From contig NZ_CP041244.1 of assembly GCF_006547145.1 (NCBI RefSeq), forward strand, positions 7,874,001-7,938,000: 64,000 nt of DNA. Reading direction: 5' to 3'. Below the pieces are notes generated by a model. It did not search any database. It was not told the origin of the DNA and saw nothing but the letters and a program-made list of their open reading frames with translations. The position numbers and the translations under genes are program-made. Below are positions 34,250-42,214 of this stretch, piece after piece. Numbering within the stretch: position 1 is the first letter of the stretch; each line of letters begins with the position of its first letter. The DNA is from Actinomadura sp. WMMA1423 (GTDB lineage Bacteria; Actinomycetota; Actinomycetes; Streptosporangiales; Streptosporangiaceae).

Positions 34250-34707
34250 CGTGCCGCCTCCAGGGTGAGTGCGCGGAGGGCTTCGGGGGAGCCGACGGGC
34301 TCGGCGGCCCGCACGCGCCCGTCCGCGCCGACCAGCACGGCGAACGGGGTGGCGGGGACGCCGTAGTCGGCGAACAGGCCGTCCTGCTCGCCGGTCAGGA
34401 CCGTCACGCCCGGACGGGACGCCTCCTCGGGCGGCGGCCCCGCGAAGACCGCGTGCAGCGGCCGGTCGGCCGGGACGGCGGCGAGGACGTCGGCGCACAC
34501 GCCGCAGTCGCGGTCCAGGAAGAGCAGCAGGCCGGGCCCGAGCCGGTCGAAGGCGGGCGCGGGCGCGCCCACCGCGGGGCCGAGCGCGGCGGGCCGGGAG
34601 GCCCCCTGCCCGAGCGCGTGGACCTGCCGGACGAGACCGGCGACCACCAGGGCGAGCAGCAGGATCGCCACCCATGACAGCAGGAGCGCGCTGTTCTGGA
34701 AGCTCAT
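34246..34707 (-). CDS. MauD/TlpA-like thioredoxin-fold membrane protein
   Basis: 153 aa from ATG 34707 (ATGA overlap with the upstream MauE-like gene). One N-terminal membrane helix (LLLSWVAILLLALVVAGLV, 8-26) anchors an external thioredoxin-like domain: APAPAFDRLGPGLLLFLDRD, active-site Cys68-Gly-Val-Cys71, and cis-proline at VPATPF (121). Size and layout match MauD, needed for disulfide formation and stability of the methylamine dehydrogenase light chain. Here it likely oxidises or isomerises the 12-cysteine product of the next gene. The domain is short for TlpA, with ~85 residues after the CxxC. Confidence 0.88.
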   Translation of the reverse strand: MSFQNSALLLSWVAILLLALVVAGLVRQVHALGQGASRPAALGPAVGAPAPAFDRLGPGLLLFLDRDCGVCADVLAAVPADRPLHAVFAGPPPEEASRPGVTVLTGEQDGLFADYGVPATPFAVLVGADGRVRAAEPVGSPEALRALTLEAAR

Positions 34708-35294
34708 CCGGCCGTCCTCCTCTCCACGGTCGTGTTCTTGACGGTCGTGTTCTTGACGGTCGTGCTCGTGACGGTCGTGCTCGTGACGGTCATGGCCTGC
34801 GGGAGCGTCCAGAGGAGCACGGCGAACGCCAGCCCCGCCGCGACCTGGACCGAGGACTCGTACGCGGTGGACCAGGCCGGCGGCCCGTACAGGGCGCCGG
34901 CGAGGGCGAGCGCGCAGAGCGCGGCCGCCCGGCCCGCGACCCAGCCGGTCATCGGGGTGCCGTCGCCTCCGCACCCGCAGGGGACGCCGCGCCGGGTGCG
35001 GGCCACGTGCGCGCCGTAGAGCGCGTACAGGGCCAGCAGGACGGCCGCCGCCCCGCCGGCGGCACGCGCCGGCCCGTCCAGCCGGAGGAGCAGCGCCGCC
35101 GCGCCGGCGGCGCCGATCAGCGCCTCCGCCGCGATCACGGCCGCCGCGACCGTGCCGGCGAGGGCGGCCGGGAGCACCCGGTGCTCCCGCACCGCGGCGG
35201 CCAGCGCCGCCGGGCGCCTGACCTGCCCTGCCAGCGACGCGAGCAGGACGAGCGGGACCGCGACCGCCGCGATGCCGGCGAGGAGTCCGGTCAC
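34704..35294 (-). CDS. MauE/DoxX-family redox-associated membrane protein
   Basis: 196 aa from GTG 35294, overlapping the upstream stop as GTGA. Four to five membrane helices: VTGLLAGIAAVAVPLVLLAS, LAGTVAAAVIAAEALIGAAG, ARAAGGAAAVLLALYALYGA and GWVAGRAAALCALALAGAL. The segment RRGVPCGCGGDG between helices holds a CxC pair (106, 108), the usual MauE feature. MauE passes reducing or oxidising equivalents through the membrane to MauD. The C-terminus is an unusual repeated TSTTVTSTTVKNTTVKNTTV tail encoded by a 15-bp tandem repeat. Together with the MauD-like gene it forms a membrane thiol-redox pair. Confidence 0.88.
   Translation of the reverse strand: MTGLLAGIAAVAVPLVLLASLAGQVRRPAALAAAVREHRVLPAALAGTVAAAVIAAEALIGAAGAAALLLRLDGPARAAGGAAAVLLALYALYGAHVARTRRGVPCGCGGDGTPMTGWVAGRAAALCALALAGALYGPPAWSTAYESSVQVAAGLAFAVLLWTLPQAMTVTSTTVTSTTVKNTTVKNTTVERRTAG
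34726..34790. repeat. 15-bp tandem repeat in the 3' end of the MauE-like gene
   Basis: Four full units and a partial fifth of ACGGTCGTGTTCTTG / ACGGTCGTGCTCGTG (two units of each form). The unit is five codons, so it adds a five-residue repeat (TTVKN, TTVTS) to the protein without shifting frame. Confidence 0.9.
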
Positions 35295-35989
35295 CGGACC
35301 GCCTCGACCGCCAGCCCCGCGAGGCGCCGCGGGACGTCCCGCACCCGGTCCTCCTCGGGCAGCACGGTGACCAGCAGCGACCTGAGCGCGAGCAGGAAGT
35401 AGGGGCCCTGCCCCTCCACGGTGTCGCGGAAGAGCTCGCCGCCCGCGACCGGGGCGCCGCGCCACGGCGGCAGGCGCCTGCGGGTCACCGAGGTCAGCGC
35501 GGTGATCTCCAGCAGGCCGATCCCCGGTACCTCCTTGACCGTCTCGGCCGGCTCGGGCCGCCGGGCCCGGCCGCGCGGGACGGCGGTGATCCCGTCCTCG
35601 TGCTCGGTCAGGCGCACCATGTCGAAGAACGCCACCGCGTCCGCCGGGCGCCCGTGGTAGAGGTGCGTGAACACCGCGTGGCGGCGGCCCTCCCACACGG
35701 CCGCGAGGACGGGGTCGCTCAGCCCCGTCTCGGCGTCGCGGGTCGCCGTCCGGCCGACCCGAAGCCGCCCTCCCTGGATGCGGAACTCCTGCTCGAAGCG
35801 GCCGACCCCGATGTCGGACGCCCAGGCCTCGGCGTCCTCGCGGGTGCCGCTGGAGATCTCGTGCAGCCGCCCGCCGGAGGCGATCCGCGCCACCGACGTG
35901 CACGGCCGCCGCAGGTCGTGGTCTCCCGTGAGCCGGATCCGCACGCCGTCCAGCGACCGGTGGGTGACGCCGCGTTCGCGTGTGCCCAT
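35291..35989 (-). CDS. 232-aa protein heading the Mau-like cassette
   Basis: ATG 35989 has AGGAAGGGG just upstream, a strong ribosome site. No domain recognised. It is soluble, without signal peptide, with mixed alpha/beta composition: IRLTGDHDLRRPCTSVARIA, FEQEFRIQGGRLRVGRTATR, FTHLYHGRPADAVAFFDMVR, LEITALTSVTRRRLPPWRGA, and a C-terminal LLALRSLLVTVLPEEDRV. The single transcript linking it to the MauE-, MauD- and 12-Cys genes is clear from successive 4-bp overlaps. A role as regulator, chaperone or modifying enzyme for the exported protein is possible but not shown. Confidence 0.82.
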   Translation of the reverse strand: MGTRERGVTHRSLDGVRIRLTGDHDLRRPCTSVARIASGGRLHEISSGTREDAEAWASDIGVGRFEQEFRIQGGRLRVGRTATRDAETGLSDPVLAAVWEGRRHAVFTHLYHGRPADAVAFFDMVRLTEHEDGITAVPRGRARRPEPAETVKEVPGIGLLEITALTSVTRRRLPPWRGAPVAGGELFRDTVEGQGPYFLLALRSLLVTVLPEEDRVRDVPRRLAGLAVEAVR

Positions 35990-36044
35990 GCCGTCCCCTT
36001 CCTGTGGGTACGCACTCCCACAGAAGCACCGCGGGTAACAATGG

Positions 36045-36059
36045 TGACGCTACGCGTCA
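36045..36059. promoter_or_regulatory. Inverted repeat upstream of the Mau-like cassette
   Basis: TGACGC-TAC-GCGTCA, a perfect 6+6 inverted repeat 56 bp before the cassette's first start codon, in the divergent region shared with dut. It could be an operator; no regulator gene is nearby. Confidence 0.4.
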
Positions 36060-36220
36060 TACCTCGTTTCGGGGTCAAACCTTCCGGAAGTGGTCATGGT
36101 CGGGGACCGGGTAGGGTCAACTGCCGGACTCGCGCGGCGGCGGCGTTTCGGCGGCGGCCGCCGCCCGCCCGCTGGGTAGGGTCGTGAGGTTCTCCGGCAG
36201 GTACGCGTGAGGTGGAGCCC

Positions 36221-36712
36221 GTGAGCAAGGTCGATGTGCTGGTCCGGCGGCTGGACCCGGAGCTGCCCCTGCCCCAGTACGCCCACGCGGGCGACGCGGG
36301 CGCCGACCTGGTCGCGGCGGTCGACGTGGAACTGCCGCCGGGGGAGCGCGCCGTCGTCCCCACCGGGATGGCGATCGCCCTGCCGGACGGCTACGCCGCT
36401 TTCATTCACCCCCGGTCCGGATTGGGCGCTAAGTTGGGGGTGACCATCGTCAACGCACCCGGTACGGTCGACGCCGGCTATCGGGGTGAGATCAAGGTGA
36501 CACTCCTGAACACCGATCCCCGCGCCACGGTGAGACTGCGGCGCGGAGACCGCATCGCGCAGATGGTCGTCCAGCGGGTCGAGCACGCGGTGTTCCACGA
36601 GGTCACCGAGCTTCCCGGATCGGCGCGCGGGACCGGCGGGTTCGGCTCCACCGGCGGATTCGGCAATGCCCCGCGATCCGGGGACAATGAGCACAGTCGA
36701 GAAGGAGTGTGA
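36221..36712 (+). CDS. dut: dUTP diphosphatase
   Basis: 163 aa from GTG 36221 with AGGTGGAG upstream; a GTG at 36212 is possible but falls within that ribosome site. It hydrolyses dUTP to dUMP and pyrophosphate, keeping uracil out of DNA and feeding dTMP synthesis. All five trimeric dUTPase motifs are visible: AGDAGADL, PRSGLGAK, GTVDAGYRGEIKV, RGDRIAQMVV and the C-terminal GTGGFGSTGGFG loop that closes over the active site. It ends 3 bp before the DUF3710 start, with which it forms the conserved dut-DUF3710 pair. Confidence 0.96.
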   Translation: MSKVDVLVRRLDPELPLPQYAHAGDAGADLVAAVDVELPPGERAVVPTGMAIALPDGYAAFIHPRSGLGAKLGVTIVNAPGTVDAGYRGEIKVTLLNTDPRATVRLRRGDRIAQMVVQRVEHAVFHEVTELPGSARGTGGFGSTGGFGNAPRSGDNEHSREGV

Positions 36713-36715
36713 GTC

Positions 36716-37543
36716 GTGGCTTTTGGACGTCGCCGGCAGGCCGAGGAGCCCGCGGAGGGTCCCGAGGTGACCGAGGAGCAGGCGGAGAACGCCGAGGACG
36801 CTCCCGCCGAGGCGGGGTCGGCCAAGGCGGGAGCGGCGGGCGGCGGCCCGTGGGACTCCGAGGACTCCTTCCCCGAGATGCAGCGGCTGGACTTCGGGTC
36901 CCTCCAGGTGCCGATCGCGCCGGGGCTGGGCTTCCAGGTGAACTTCGAGGCGACCCAGGTCGACGAGGAGGGCAACCCGCTCGACGGGCGGCCCGTCGCC
37001 GTGCTCGTGCAGTACGAGGAGAGCGCCATGCAGCTCCAGGTGTTCGCCGCGCCCAAGCGCAGCGGCATCTGGGACGACGTGCGCCGTGAGACCGCCAAGG
37101 ACATCCAGGAGGAGGCCCAGGGCCAGACCCAGGAGGGCGAGGGCCCGTTCGGTCCCGAGCTGCTGGCGATGGTCCCCGCGGCGCTGACCGAGGAGGTCCT
37201 CGCCGAGATGCCGGAGGAGGTCCGCGAGCAGATCCCGGCGGAGTTCGTCGAGCAGGGCTGGGCGCCGCAGATCATCCGCTTCCTCGGCGTCGACGGCCCC
37301 CGCTGGTTCCTCCAGGCCGTGGTGCAGGGCGCCGCGATCGAGGACGAGGAGCAGTGGCAGGTCCTGGAGGACGTGCTGAGCGGCGTGGTCGTGAACCGCG
37401 GCGACGCCCCGATGCCGCCCCGCGAGCTCCTGGAGCTGCAGATCCCCAAGGAGTTCAGCGAGGCCGGCGAGGACGACCAGGACGGGGCCGTGGAGACCTT
37501 CGACCCGTTCGAGCGCGGCCCGGAGATCACCGAGGTCCGCTGA
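36716..37543 (+). CDS. DUF3710 family protein
   Basis: 275 aa, GTG start with AAGGAG nine bases before. The acidic, disordered N-terminal ~45 residues precede the DUF3710 core: DFGSLQVPIAPGLGFQVNFE, AMQLQVFAAPKRSGIWDDVR, EIRETAK-like DVRRETAKDIQEE, and IIRFLGVDGPRWFLQAVVQGAA. The family is actinobacterial and nearly always follows dut. Function is unknown. Transcription probably ends at the hairpin immediately downstream. Confidence 0.94.
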   Translation: MAFGRRRQAEEPAEGPEVTEEQAENAEDAPAEAGSAKAGAAGGGPWDSEDSFPEMQRLDFGSLQVPIAPGLGFQVNFEATQVDEEGNPLDGRPVAVLVQYEESAMQLQVFAAPKRSGIWDDVRRETAKDIQEEAQGQTQEGEGPFGPELLAMVPAALTEEVLAEMPEEVREQIPAEFVEQGWAPQIIRFLGVDGPRWFLQAVVQGAAIEDEEQWQVLEDVLSGVVVNRGDAPMPPRELLELQIPKEFSEAGEDDQDGAVETFDPFERGPEITEVR

Positions 37544-37559
37544 CCCCGCGAGCACCCGG

Positions 37560-37601
37560 CCCGCCCGCCCGCACGCCTTTTCGGACGTGCGGGCGGGCGG
37601 G
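37560..37601 (+). terminator. Terminator after DUF3710
   Basis: Perfect 16-bp arms CCCGCCCGCCCGCACG / CGTGCGGGCGGGCGGG with a 10-nt loop containing TTTT, 17 bp past the stop. Confidence 0.85.
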
Positions 37602-37665
37602 TTCGTGCTTGCGGCGCCCGGCCGATCGCTTGTCTTGGACCGGCCTACGGGCGGTCAATCGGGAC

Positions 37666-37746
37666 ATGTCGAAGAAGACGCGCAAGCGCCGGGCCCGCAA
37701 GCGGAGCAAGCACAACAAGGGCAGGCGGCCCAACGCCCGCCACTAG
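37666..37746 (+). CDS. Ribosomal protein bL37-like peptide (26 aa)
   Basis: A 26-codon gene with 15 Lys/Arg residues: MSKKTRKRRARKRSKHNKGR, then a short end RPNARH. It resembles the actinobacterial large-subunit peptide bL37 (24 aa in mycobacteria, of the type KRxRK...KHSKxNHGKRPN) known from ribosome structures. It sits between two strong gene ends and is easily missed because of its size. A purine-rich GGGA lies close to the ATG. The TAG stop overlaps the stop of the opposing PIG-L gene in one CTAG. Confidence 0.72.
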   Translation: MSKKTRKRRARKRSKHNKGRRPNARH

Positions 37747-38444
37747 GACCCGATCATCTCGAACGTCATCGCGTGCTCGACCCCCGCGGCCTTCCCGCCC
37801 TCCTCGGCCACGCCGGTGAGGAACGCCTCGGCGTCGAACCCGTCGCCGAGGCCCGCGAAGTACACGCGGTGCGCGAGCAGCGAGTCGATGCCGGCCCGCA
37901 GGTGGCCGGTGACGTCCACGTAGTGGGTGGGTTCCGGCGACCCGCCGAACAGCGCGAACCGGACGCCCTGCCACGGTTCGAGCCCGAGGTCGCGGAACAC
38001 CCACCGGTTCGCCGCGTCCCTGATCGCGTCCGCGACCGCGAGGCCGAGCACCCGGTGGTCGGCCATGTTGAAGCCGCCGCCGGGGAACCTCTCGCGGAAG
38101 TTCACCGACAGCACCACCTCGGGCCGGTGCCGCCGGATCGCCGCGGCGAGCGTCCGCCGCAGCGGCAGCCCGTACTCCAGCGTGCCGTCCGGAAGGTCGA
38201 GGAACTCGACCGTGCCCACACCGACGATCCGCGCCGCCTCGACCTGCTCGGCGCTGCGGACCCGCCGCACCTCGTCCGGATCCATCGAGTCGATGCCGGC
38301 CTCCCCGCGGGTGGCCAGCACCTCCGTCACCGTCTTTCCCTGGCCCGTCCACTTGGCGACCGCCGCCGACGTCCCGTACTCCAGGTCGTCCGGGTGCGCC
38401 ACGATCGCGAGCGCGCGTTCCCAGTCCTCAGGCACCTCGTCCAT
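37743..38444 (-). CDS. PIG-L/LmbE family deacetylase
   Basis: 233 aa from ATG 38444 with GGGGGG just upstream. The zinc-binding motif AHPDDLEYG (17-25) and the second-half MADHRVLG histidine are present, as in LmbE-like N-acetylglucosamine deacetylases and mycothiol-pathway enzymes (MshB, Mca). RGEAGIDSMDPDEVRRVRSAEQVEAARIVGV is the conserved substrate-side segment. No mycothiol partner genes lie nearby, so the exact substrate is open. It lies 29 bp behind the SLC13-type carrier and is probably co-transcribed. Confidence 0.92.
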   Translation of the reverse strand: MDEVPEDWERALAIVAHPDDLEYGTSAAVAKWTGQGKTVTEVLATRGEAGIDSMDPDEVRRVRSAEQVEAARIVGVGTVEFLDLPDGTLEYGLPLRRTLAAAIRRHRPEVVLSVNFRERFPGGGFNMADHRVLGLAVADAIRDAANRWVFRDLGLEPWQGVRFALFGGSPEPTHYVDVTGHLRAGIDSLLAHRVYFAGLGDGFDAEAFLTGVAEEGGKAAGVEHAMTFEMIGS

Positions 38445-38473
38445 CCCCCCATCCTCGCGGATCGGGACGGCGG

Positions 38474-39754
38474 TCACAGGTAACGGAGCCAGAGATAGGG
38501 GGTCGACAGGGCGATCGTCACGAAGGTGACGACGAGCCCGTAGCGGGTGAAGTACCAGAAGCTGATCGGCGTGCCGTTGCGGGCGGCGATGCCGAGCACG
38601 ACCACGTTTGCGCTGGCCCCGATGGCGGTGGCGTTGCCGCCGAGGTCGGCGCCGAGGGCGAGGGCCCACCACAGCACGTGCCCCTCGGTGCCGGGGTACT
38701 GGTGGACGAGGTCGGCGACGATGGGGCTCATCGTCGCGACGTAGGGGATGTTGTCCACGATCGCCGACAGCCCGGCGGACGCCCACAGCAGCAGCATCGA
38801 GGCGACGCCGAGGCGGCCCTGCGTGGCGTCCGCCGCGGCCCTGGAGACCTCTCCGATGACCCCGGTCTCGACCAGGCCGCCGACCATCACGAACAGGCCG
38901 GCGAAGAACACCAGCGTGGGCCACTCGACCTCGGCGAGGGCCTCCTCGGTGGTCACCCTGGTCGCGGCGACGAGCAGCCCGGCGCCGAGCAGCGCGACCA
39001 CGGACGGCTCGTAGTGCAGGACGGGGTGCAGCACGAACGCCGCGATCACGACGGCGAGGACGGCGAGCCCCTGCGCGAGGAGCCGCCGGTCGGTGATCGC
39101 CTCCCGCTCCTCCAGCTCCATGACCTCGGCGGCGAGGTCCGGGTCGTAGCGGAACGACGAGCGGAACAGCCACCGGCACAGCAGGCAGAACACGACCAGC
39201 AGCACCACGACCAGCGGCGCCAGGTTGACCAGGAAGTCGTTGAACGACAGGCCGCCCCGGCTGGCGATGATGATGTTGGGCGGGTCCCCGACCAGGGTCG
39301 CGGTGCCGCCGATGTTGGACGCCATGACCTCGGCGACCAGGTACGGCTCGGGCCGCAGCGCGAGCCGCTCGCAGACGAGGAACGTGACCGGCGCGATCAG
39401 CAGGACGGTGGTGACGTTGTCCAGCAGCGCGGACGCCACCGCGGTGAGCACGATCAGCATCACCATGAGCCGGTAGGGGCGCCCCCGCGCGCGCTTGGCG
39501 GCCCAGATCGCCACGTACTCGAACAGGCCCGTCCGGCGCAGCACCGAGACGATCACCATCATGCCCAGCAGCAGGAAGATGACGTTCCAGTCGATCCCGG
39601 ACTCGGGGGAGAAGAACGCGGCCTCGGCGTCGGTGACGTGCAGCAGGAGCATCAGGCCCGCGCCGCCGAGCGCGACCGCCGTCCGCGGCACCTTCTCCGA
39701 CGCGATCAGCACGTACGCGCAGACGAAGATGACGACCGCGGCGGTGGCCTGCAC
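38474..39754 (-). CDS. SLC13/ArsB-NhaD-type ion transporter
   Basis: 426 aa from GTG 39754; AGGAGG lies 5 nt upstream. About 11-12 membrane helices. The duplicated family motifs are ALLDNVTTVLLIAPVTFLVCERL and SNIGGTATLVGDPPNIIIASRG in the first half, and LSAIVDNIPYVATMSPIVADL with DLGGNATAIGASANVVVLGIA in the second. The DPPN and NATAIGASAN loops are the re-entrant hairpins of the CitMHS/ArsB/NhaD group. Substrate could be an anion, dicarboxylate or Na+/H+; not decidable from sequence. It leads a two-gene unit with the PIG-L deacetylase. Confidence 0.9.
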   Translation of the reverse strand: MQATAAVVIFVCAYVLIASEKVPRTAVALGGAGLMLLLHVTDAEAAFFSPESGIDWNVIFLLLGMMVIVSVLRRTGLFEYVAIWAAKRARGRPYRLMVMLIVLTAVASALLDNVTTVLLIAPVTFLVCERLALRPEPYLVAEVMASNIGGTATLVGDPPNIIIASRGGLSFNDFLVNLAPLVVVLLVVFCLLCRWLFRSSFRYDPDLAAEVMELEEREAITDRRLLAQGLAVLAVVIAAFVLHPVLHYEPSVVALLGAGLLVAATRVTTEEALAEVEWPTLVFFAGLFVMVGGLVETGVIGEVSRAAADATQGRLGVASMLLLWASAGLSAIVDNIPYVATMSPIVADLVHQYPGTEGHVLWWALALGADLGGNATAIGASANVVVLGIAARNGTPISFWYFTRYGLVVTFVTIALSTPYLWLRYL

Positions 39755-39985
39755 AGAACCTCCTGGACGGCATACGGATGACGGGACCTGCCGACCAGAC
39801 TTCCCGGCGCGCCACGGGCGACTCTAACGGTCCCGGCACGCCGCGGACGAGACCGGGCCCGGCGATGGTGGGGTTTTGCCTACCCCGATCGGAGTGCTGG
39901 ACCCATCCCCGGCGGCCCCGGCCGTCCGTAGCTTCGTGTTCGGAAGGCGTCCCAGGCGGGGGCGCCGGGCGGAGAGGTGAGGACG

Positions 39986-40789
39986 ATGTTCGGACGCAGG
40001 GGACCGGAGCCGGCGCGCGAGGCGCCGGGTGAGGCGCTCCGTTTGGAGAACGTGCGCAGGGTGTTCGGCGCCGAGGGCAACCGGGTGGTCGCGCTGGACG
40101 GGGTCTCGCTGTCGTTGCCGACCGGGTCGTTCACCGCGGTCATGGGCCCGTCCGGGTCGGGCAAGAGCACGCTGCTGCAGTGCGCGGCGGGCCTGGACCT
40201 TCCCACCGACGGCCGCGTCTTCGTCGAGGGCGCGGAGCTCGCGGGCGAAGGGGAGACGGCGCTGACGAAGTTCCGGCGGGAGCGGATCGGGTTCGTCTTC
40301 CAGCAGTTCAACCTGCTGCCGACGCTGTCGGTCATGCAGAACGTGGTGCTCCCCCTGAAGCTCGCGGGCCGCAAGGTGGACAAGAAGGCGGCGCGGGCCG
40401 TCCTGGAGAGGGTGGGCCTCGGCGACCGGCTCGGCCACGTGCCCGCGGAGCTGTCCGGCGGGCAGCAGCAGCGGGTGGCGATCGCGCGGGCGCTGGTCAC
40501 CCGGCCGCGCGTGCTGTTCGCCGACGAGCCGACCGGCGCACTCGACACCCGCAGCGCCCGCGACGTGCTCGGCCTGCTGCGCGAGTCGGTGGAGGCGTTC
40601 GGGCAGACGGTGGTGATGGTGACCCACGACCCGGTCGCCGCGTCCTACGCCGACGCCGTGCTGTACCTGGCCGACGGCCGGATCGTGGGCCACCAGGTCG
40701 CGCCCACCGCCGAGAGCGTCGCCGCGCGGATGACGCACCTGGCCGACGAGGTCGAGCGCCAGCGCGCGATGGCGGAGGCGCGGTCATGA
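39986..40789 (+). CDS. MacB/LolD-type ABC transporter ATPase
   Basis: 267 aa from ATG 39986; GGAGAGG at a proper distance favours it over the GTG nine bases upstream. Walker A GPSGSGKST, Q-loop FVFQQFNLLPTLSVMQNV, signature ELSGGQQQRVAIARAL, Walker B VLFADEPTGALD and H-switch VMVTHDP are intact. The FQQFNLLPTLS and PTGALD segments place it in the MacB/FtsE/LolD group, which works with an FtsX-like permease, here the next gene, whose ATG overlaps its stop. These systems extrude peptides or drugs or act mechanically on cell-wall enzymes. Confidence 0.94.
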   Translation: MFGRRGPEPAREAPGEALRLENVRRVFGAEGNRVVALDGVSLSLPTGSFTAVMGPSGSGKSTLLQCAAGLDLPTDGRVFVEGAELAGEGETALTKFRRERIGFVFQQFNLLPTLSVMQNVVLPLKLAGRKVDKKAARAVLERVGLGDRLGHVPAELSGGQQQRVAIARALVTRPRVLFADEPTGALDTRSARDVLGLLRESVEAFGQTVVMVTHDPVAASYADAVLYLADGRIVGHQVAPTAESVAARMTHLADEVERQRAMAEARS

Positions 40790-42144
40790 TCGAGCTGGCA
40801 CTGCGCTCGCTGCGCCGCCGCGCGAGCGCGTTCACGGCGAGCTTCCTCGCGATGTTCCTCGGCTCGGCGATCATCATGGCGTTCGGCTCGATGCTCGACA
40901 CGGCGGCCGCGGGCGGCGCCACGGGGGAGGCCAAGGAGACGCTGGTCACCATCGCCAACGTCGTCGGGGGCTGGGGACTGCTGCTGGTGGTGTTCGCGGT
41001 CACCTCGACGCTGACGCTGTCGGTCCGGCAGCGGGCGTCGGAGATCGCGCTGCTGAAGAGCGTCGGCGCGACGCCGGCGCAGCTCTCCCGGATGATCGTC
41101 GGCGAGGCGGCGGGCCTGGCCGTGGTGGCGGCGCTGCTCGGCGCCGTCCCCGCCTACCCCGCCGGCCGGGCCCTGCTCGGGCTGCTGCACGGGACCGGCC
41201 AGGTCCCCGAGGACATCGGCTACCACTTCGGCCCCGTCGCGATGTCGATGGGGATCGGCGTGACGGTCGTGTCCGCGGTGATCGCAGCGCTGATCACCGC
41301 GCGCCGCGCCACGCGCGTCCGGGTGACGGAGTCGATGACCGCGGCCGCGACGGGGGACACGGGTCTCAGCCGGAAGCGGGTCGTCTTCGCGGTGCTGTTC
41401 CTGCTGGTCGCCGTGTCCGAGGTGGTCACCACGCTCACGGTGATGGACGGCAAGGGCACCGAGGCCATGGCGACCTCCGGACAGGCCGACATCTTCGCCG
41501 GGATCGGGCTGGCCCTGCTGGCACCGGCGATCATGCGCGGGGCGACGGCGCTGGCGGCCCCGCTGCTGCGGGCGCTCGGCGGCGCGGCCGGGGACCTCGC
41601 GGTGTCCACGATGCGCCGCCGGGCGGGCGCGCTGGCCTCCGCGGTCACGCCGGTCATCCTGTTCGTCGGGACCGCCGTGGGCACGCTGTACGCCCAGGCC
41701 ATCGAGAACGAGGCGATGGACGCGGCCGGTCTGACCAAGGACGCCGAGCAGAAGAGCATCGAGACGCTCAACTTCGTCGTCATCGGCATGGTGGTGCTGT
41801 TCACGGCGATCATGCTGGTCAACACGCTGATCGCGGCGACCGCGCACCGGCGCCGCGAGTTCGGCCAGACCCGGCTCGCCGGCGCGACCCCGCGCCAGGT
41901 GCTCACCGCGGTCGCGCTGGAGTCGGCGGTGCTGACGGTCACCGGCGTCGTCTGCGGGACGGTCGCCTCGGCCTTCACGATCGTGGCGTTCGGCCTCGCC
42001 CGCCGCGACTCCGCCCTCCCGGTCGGGAACGCGTGGACCTTCCTCGCGGTCGTCGCCCTGGCCGCCGTCCTGACCGGCGCGACGAGCTGGGCGGCGACCC
42101 GGCGCGCGATCCGCGTCCCCGCCGTGGAGGCCGCACTCCGCTGA
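40786..42144 (+). CDS. FtsX/MacB-type ABC permease
   Basis: 452 aa, ATGA overlap with the ATPase gene. The N-terminal helix (FTASFLAMFLGSAIIMAFG) is followed by two FtsX domains: LLLVVFAVTSTLTLSVRQRASEIALLKSVGATPAQLSRMIVGEA and, near the end, IMLVNTLIAATAHRRREFGQTRLAGATPRQVLTAVALESA. Each contains the RxxExxLLKSxGAT cytoplasmic coupling helix. The layout (ten helices in two halves) is the duplicated FtsX form common in actinomycetes. Substrate unknown. Confidence 0.92.
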   Translation: MIELALRSLRRRASAFTASFLAMFLGSAIIMAFGSMLDTAAAGGATGEAKETLVTIANVVGGWGLLLVVFAVTSTLTLSVRQRASEIALLKSVGATPAQLSRMIVGEAAGLAVVAALLGAVPAYPAGRALLGLLHGTGQVPEDIGYHFGPVAMSMGIGVTVVSAVIAALITARRATRVRVTESMTAAATGDTGLSRKRVVFAVLFLLVAVSEVVTTLTVMDGKGTEAMATSGQADIFAGIGLALLAPAIMRGATALAAPLLRALGGAAGDLAVSTMRRRAGALASAVTPVILFVGTAVGTLYAQAIENEAMDAAGLTKDAEQKSIETLNFVVIGMVVLFTAIMLVNTLIAATAHRRREFGQTRLAGATPRQVLTAVALESAVLTVTGVVCGTVASAFTIVAFGLARRDSALPVGNAWTFLAVVALAAVLTGATSWAATRRAIRVPAVEAALR

Positions 42145-42168
42145 CCGCCCGGCTTGTCTTCGCGTGGG

Positions 42169-42191
42169 TGCTCACTCATACTGGGTGAGCA
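42169..42191. promoter_or_regulatory. Operator-like inverted repeat before the 275-aa membrane protein
   Basis: TGCTCACTCA-TAC-TGGGTGAGCA, nine of ten arm bases paired. It is followed by a second half-site (CACTCACTCAT, 42190-42200) that repeats the left arm core. Sites of this TGAGTGAGTGCTCA type are commonly bound by TetR-family repressors. No regulator gene lies adjacent, so its protein must be encoded elsewhere. Confidence 0.65.
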
Positions 42192-42214
42192 CTCACTCAT
42201 TTCAGGGAGCGGAC

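Noticed and set aside
33695..34675. Longer 326-codon form of the 12-cysteine gene
   Set aside because: The extra 142 codons overlap the MauD-like gene in another frame and are arginine-rich; ATG 34249 gives an ATGA coupling and a Tat signal at the right place.
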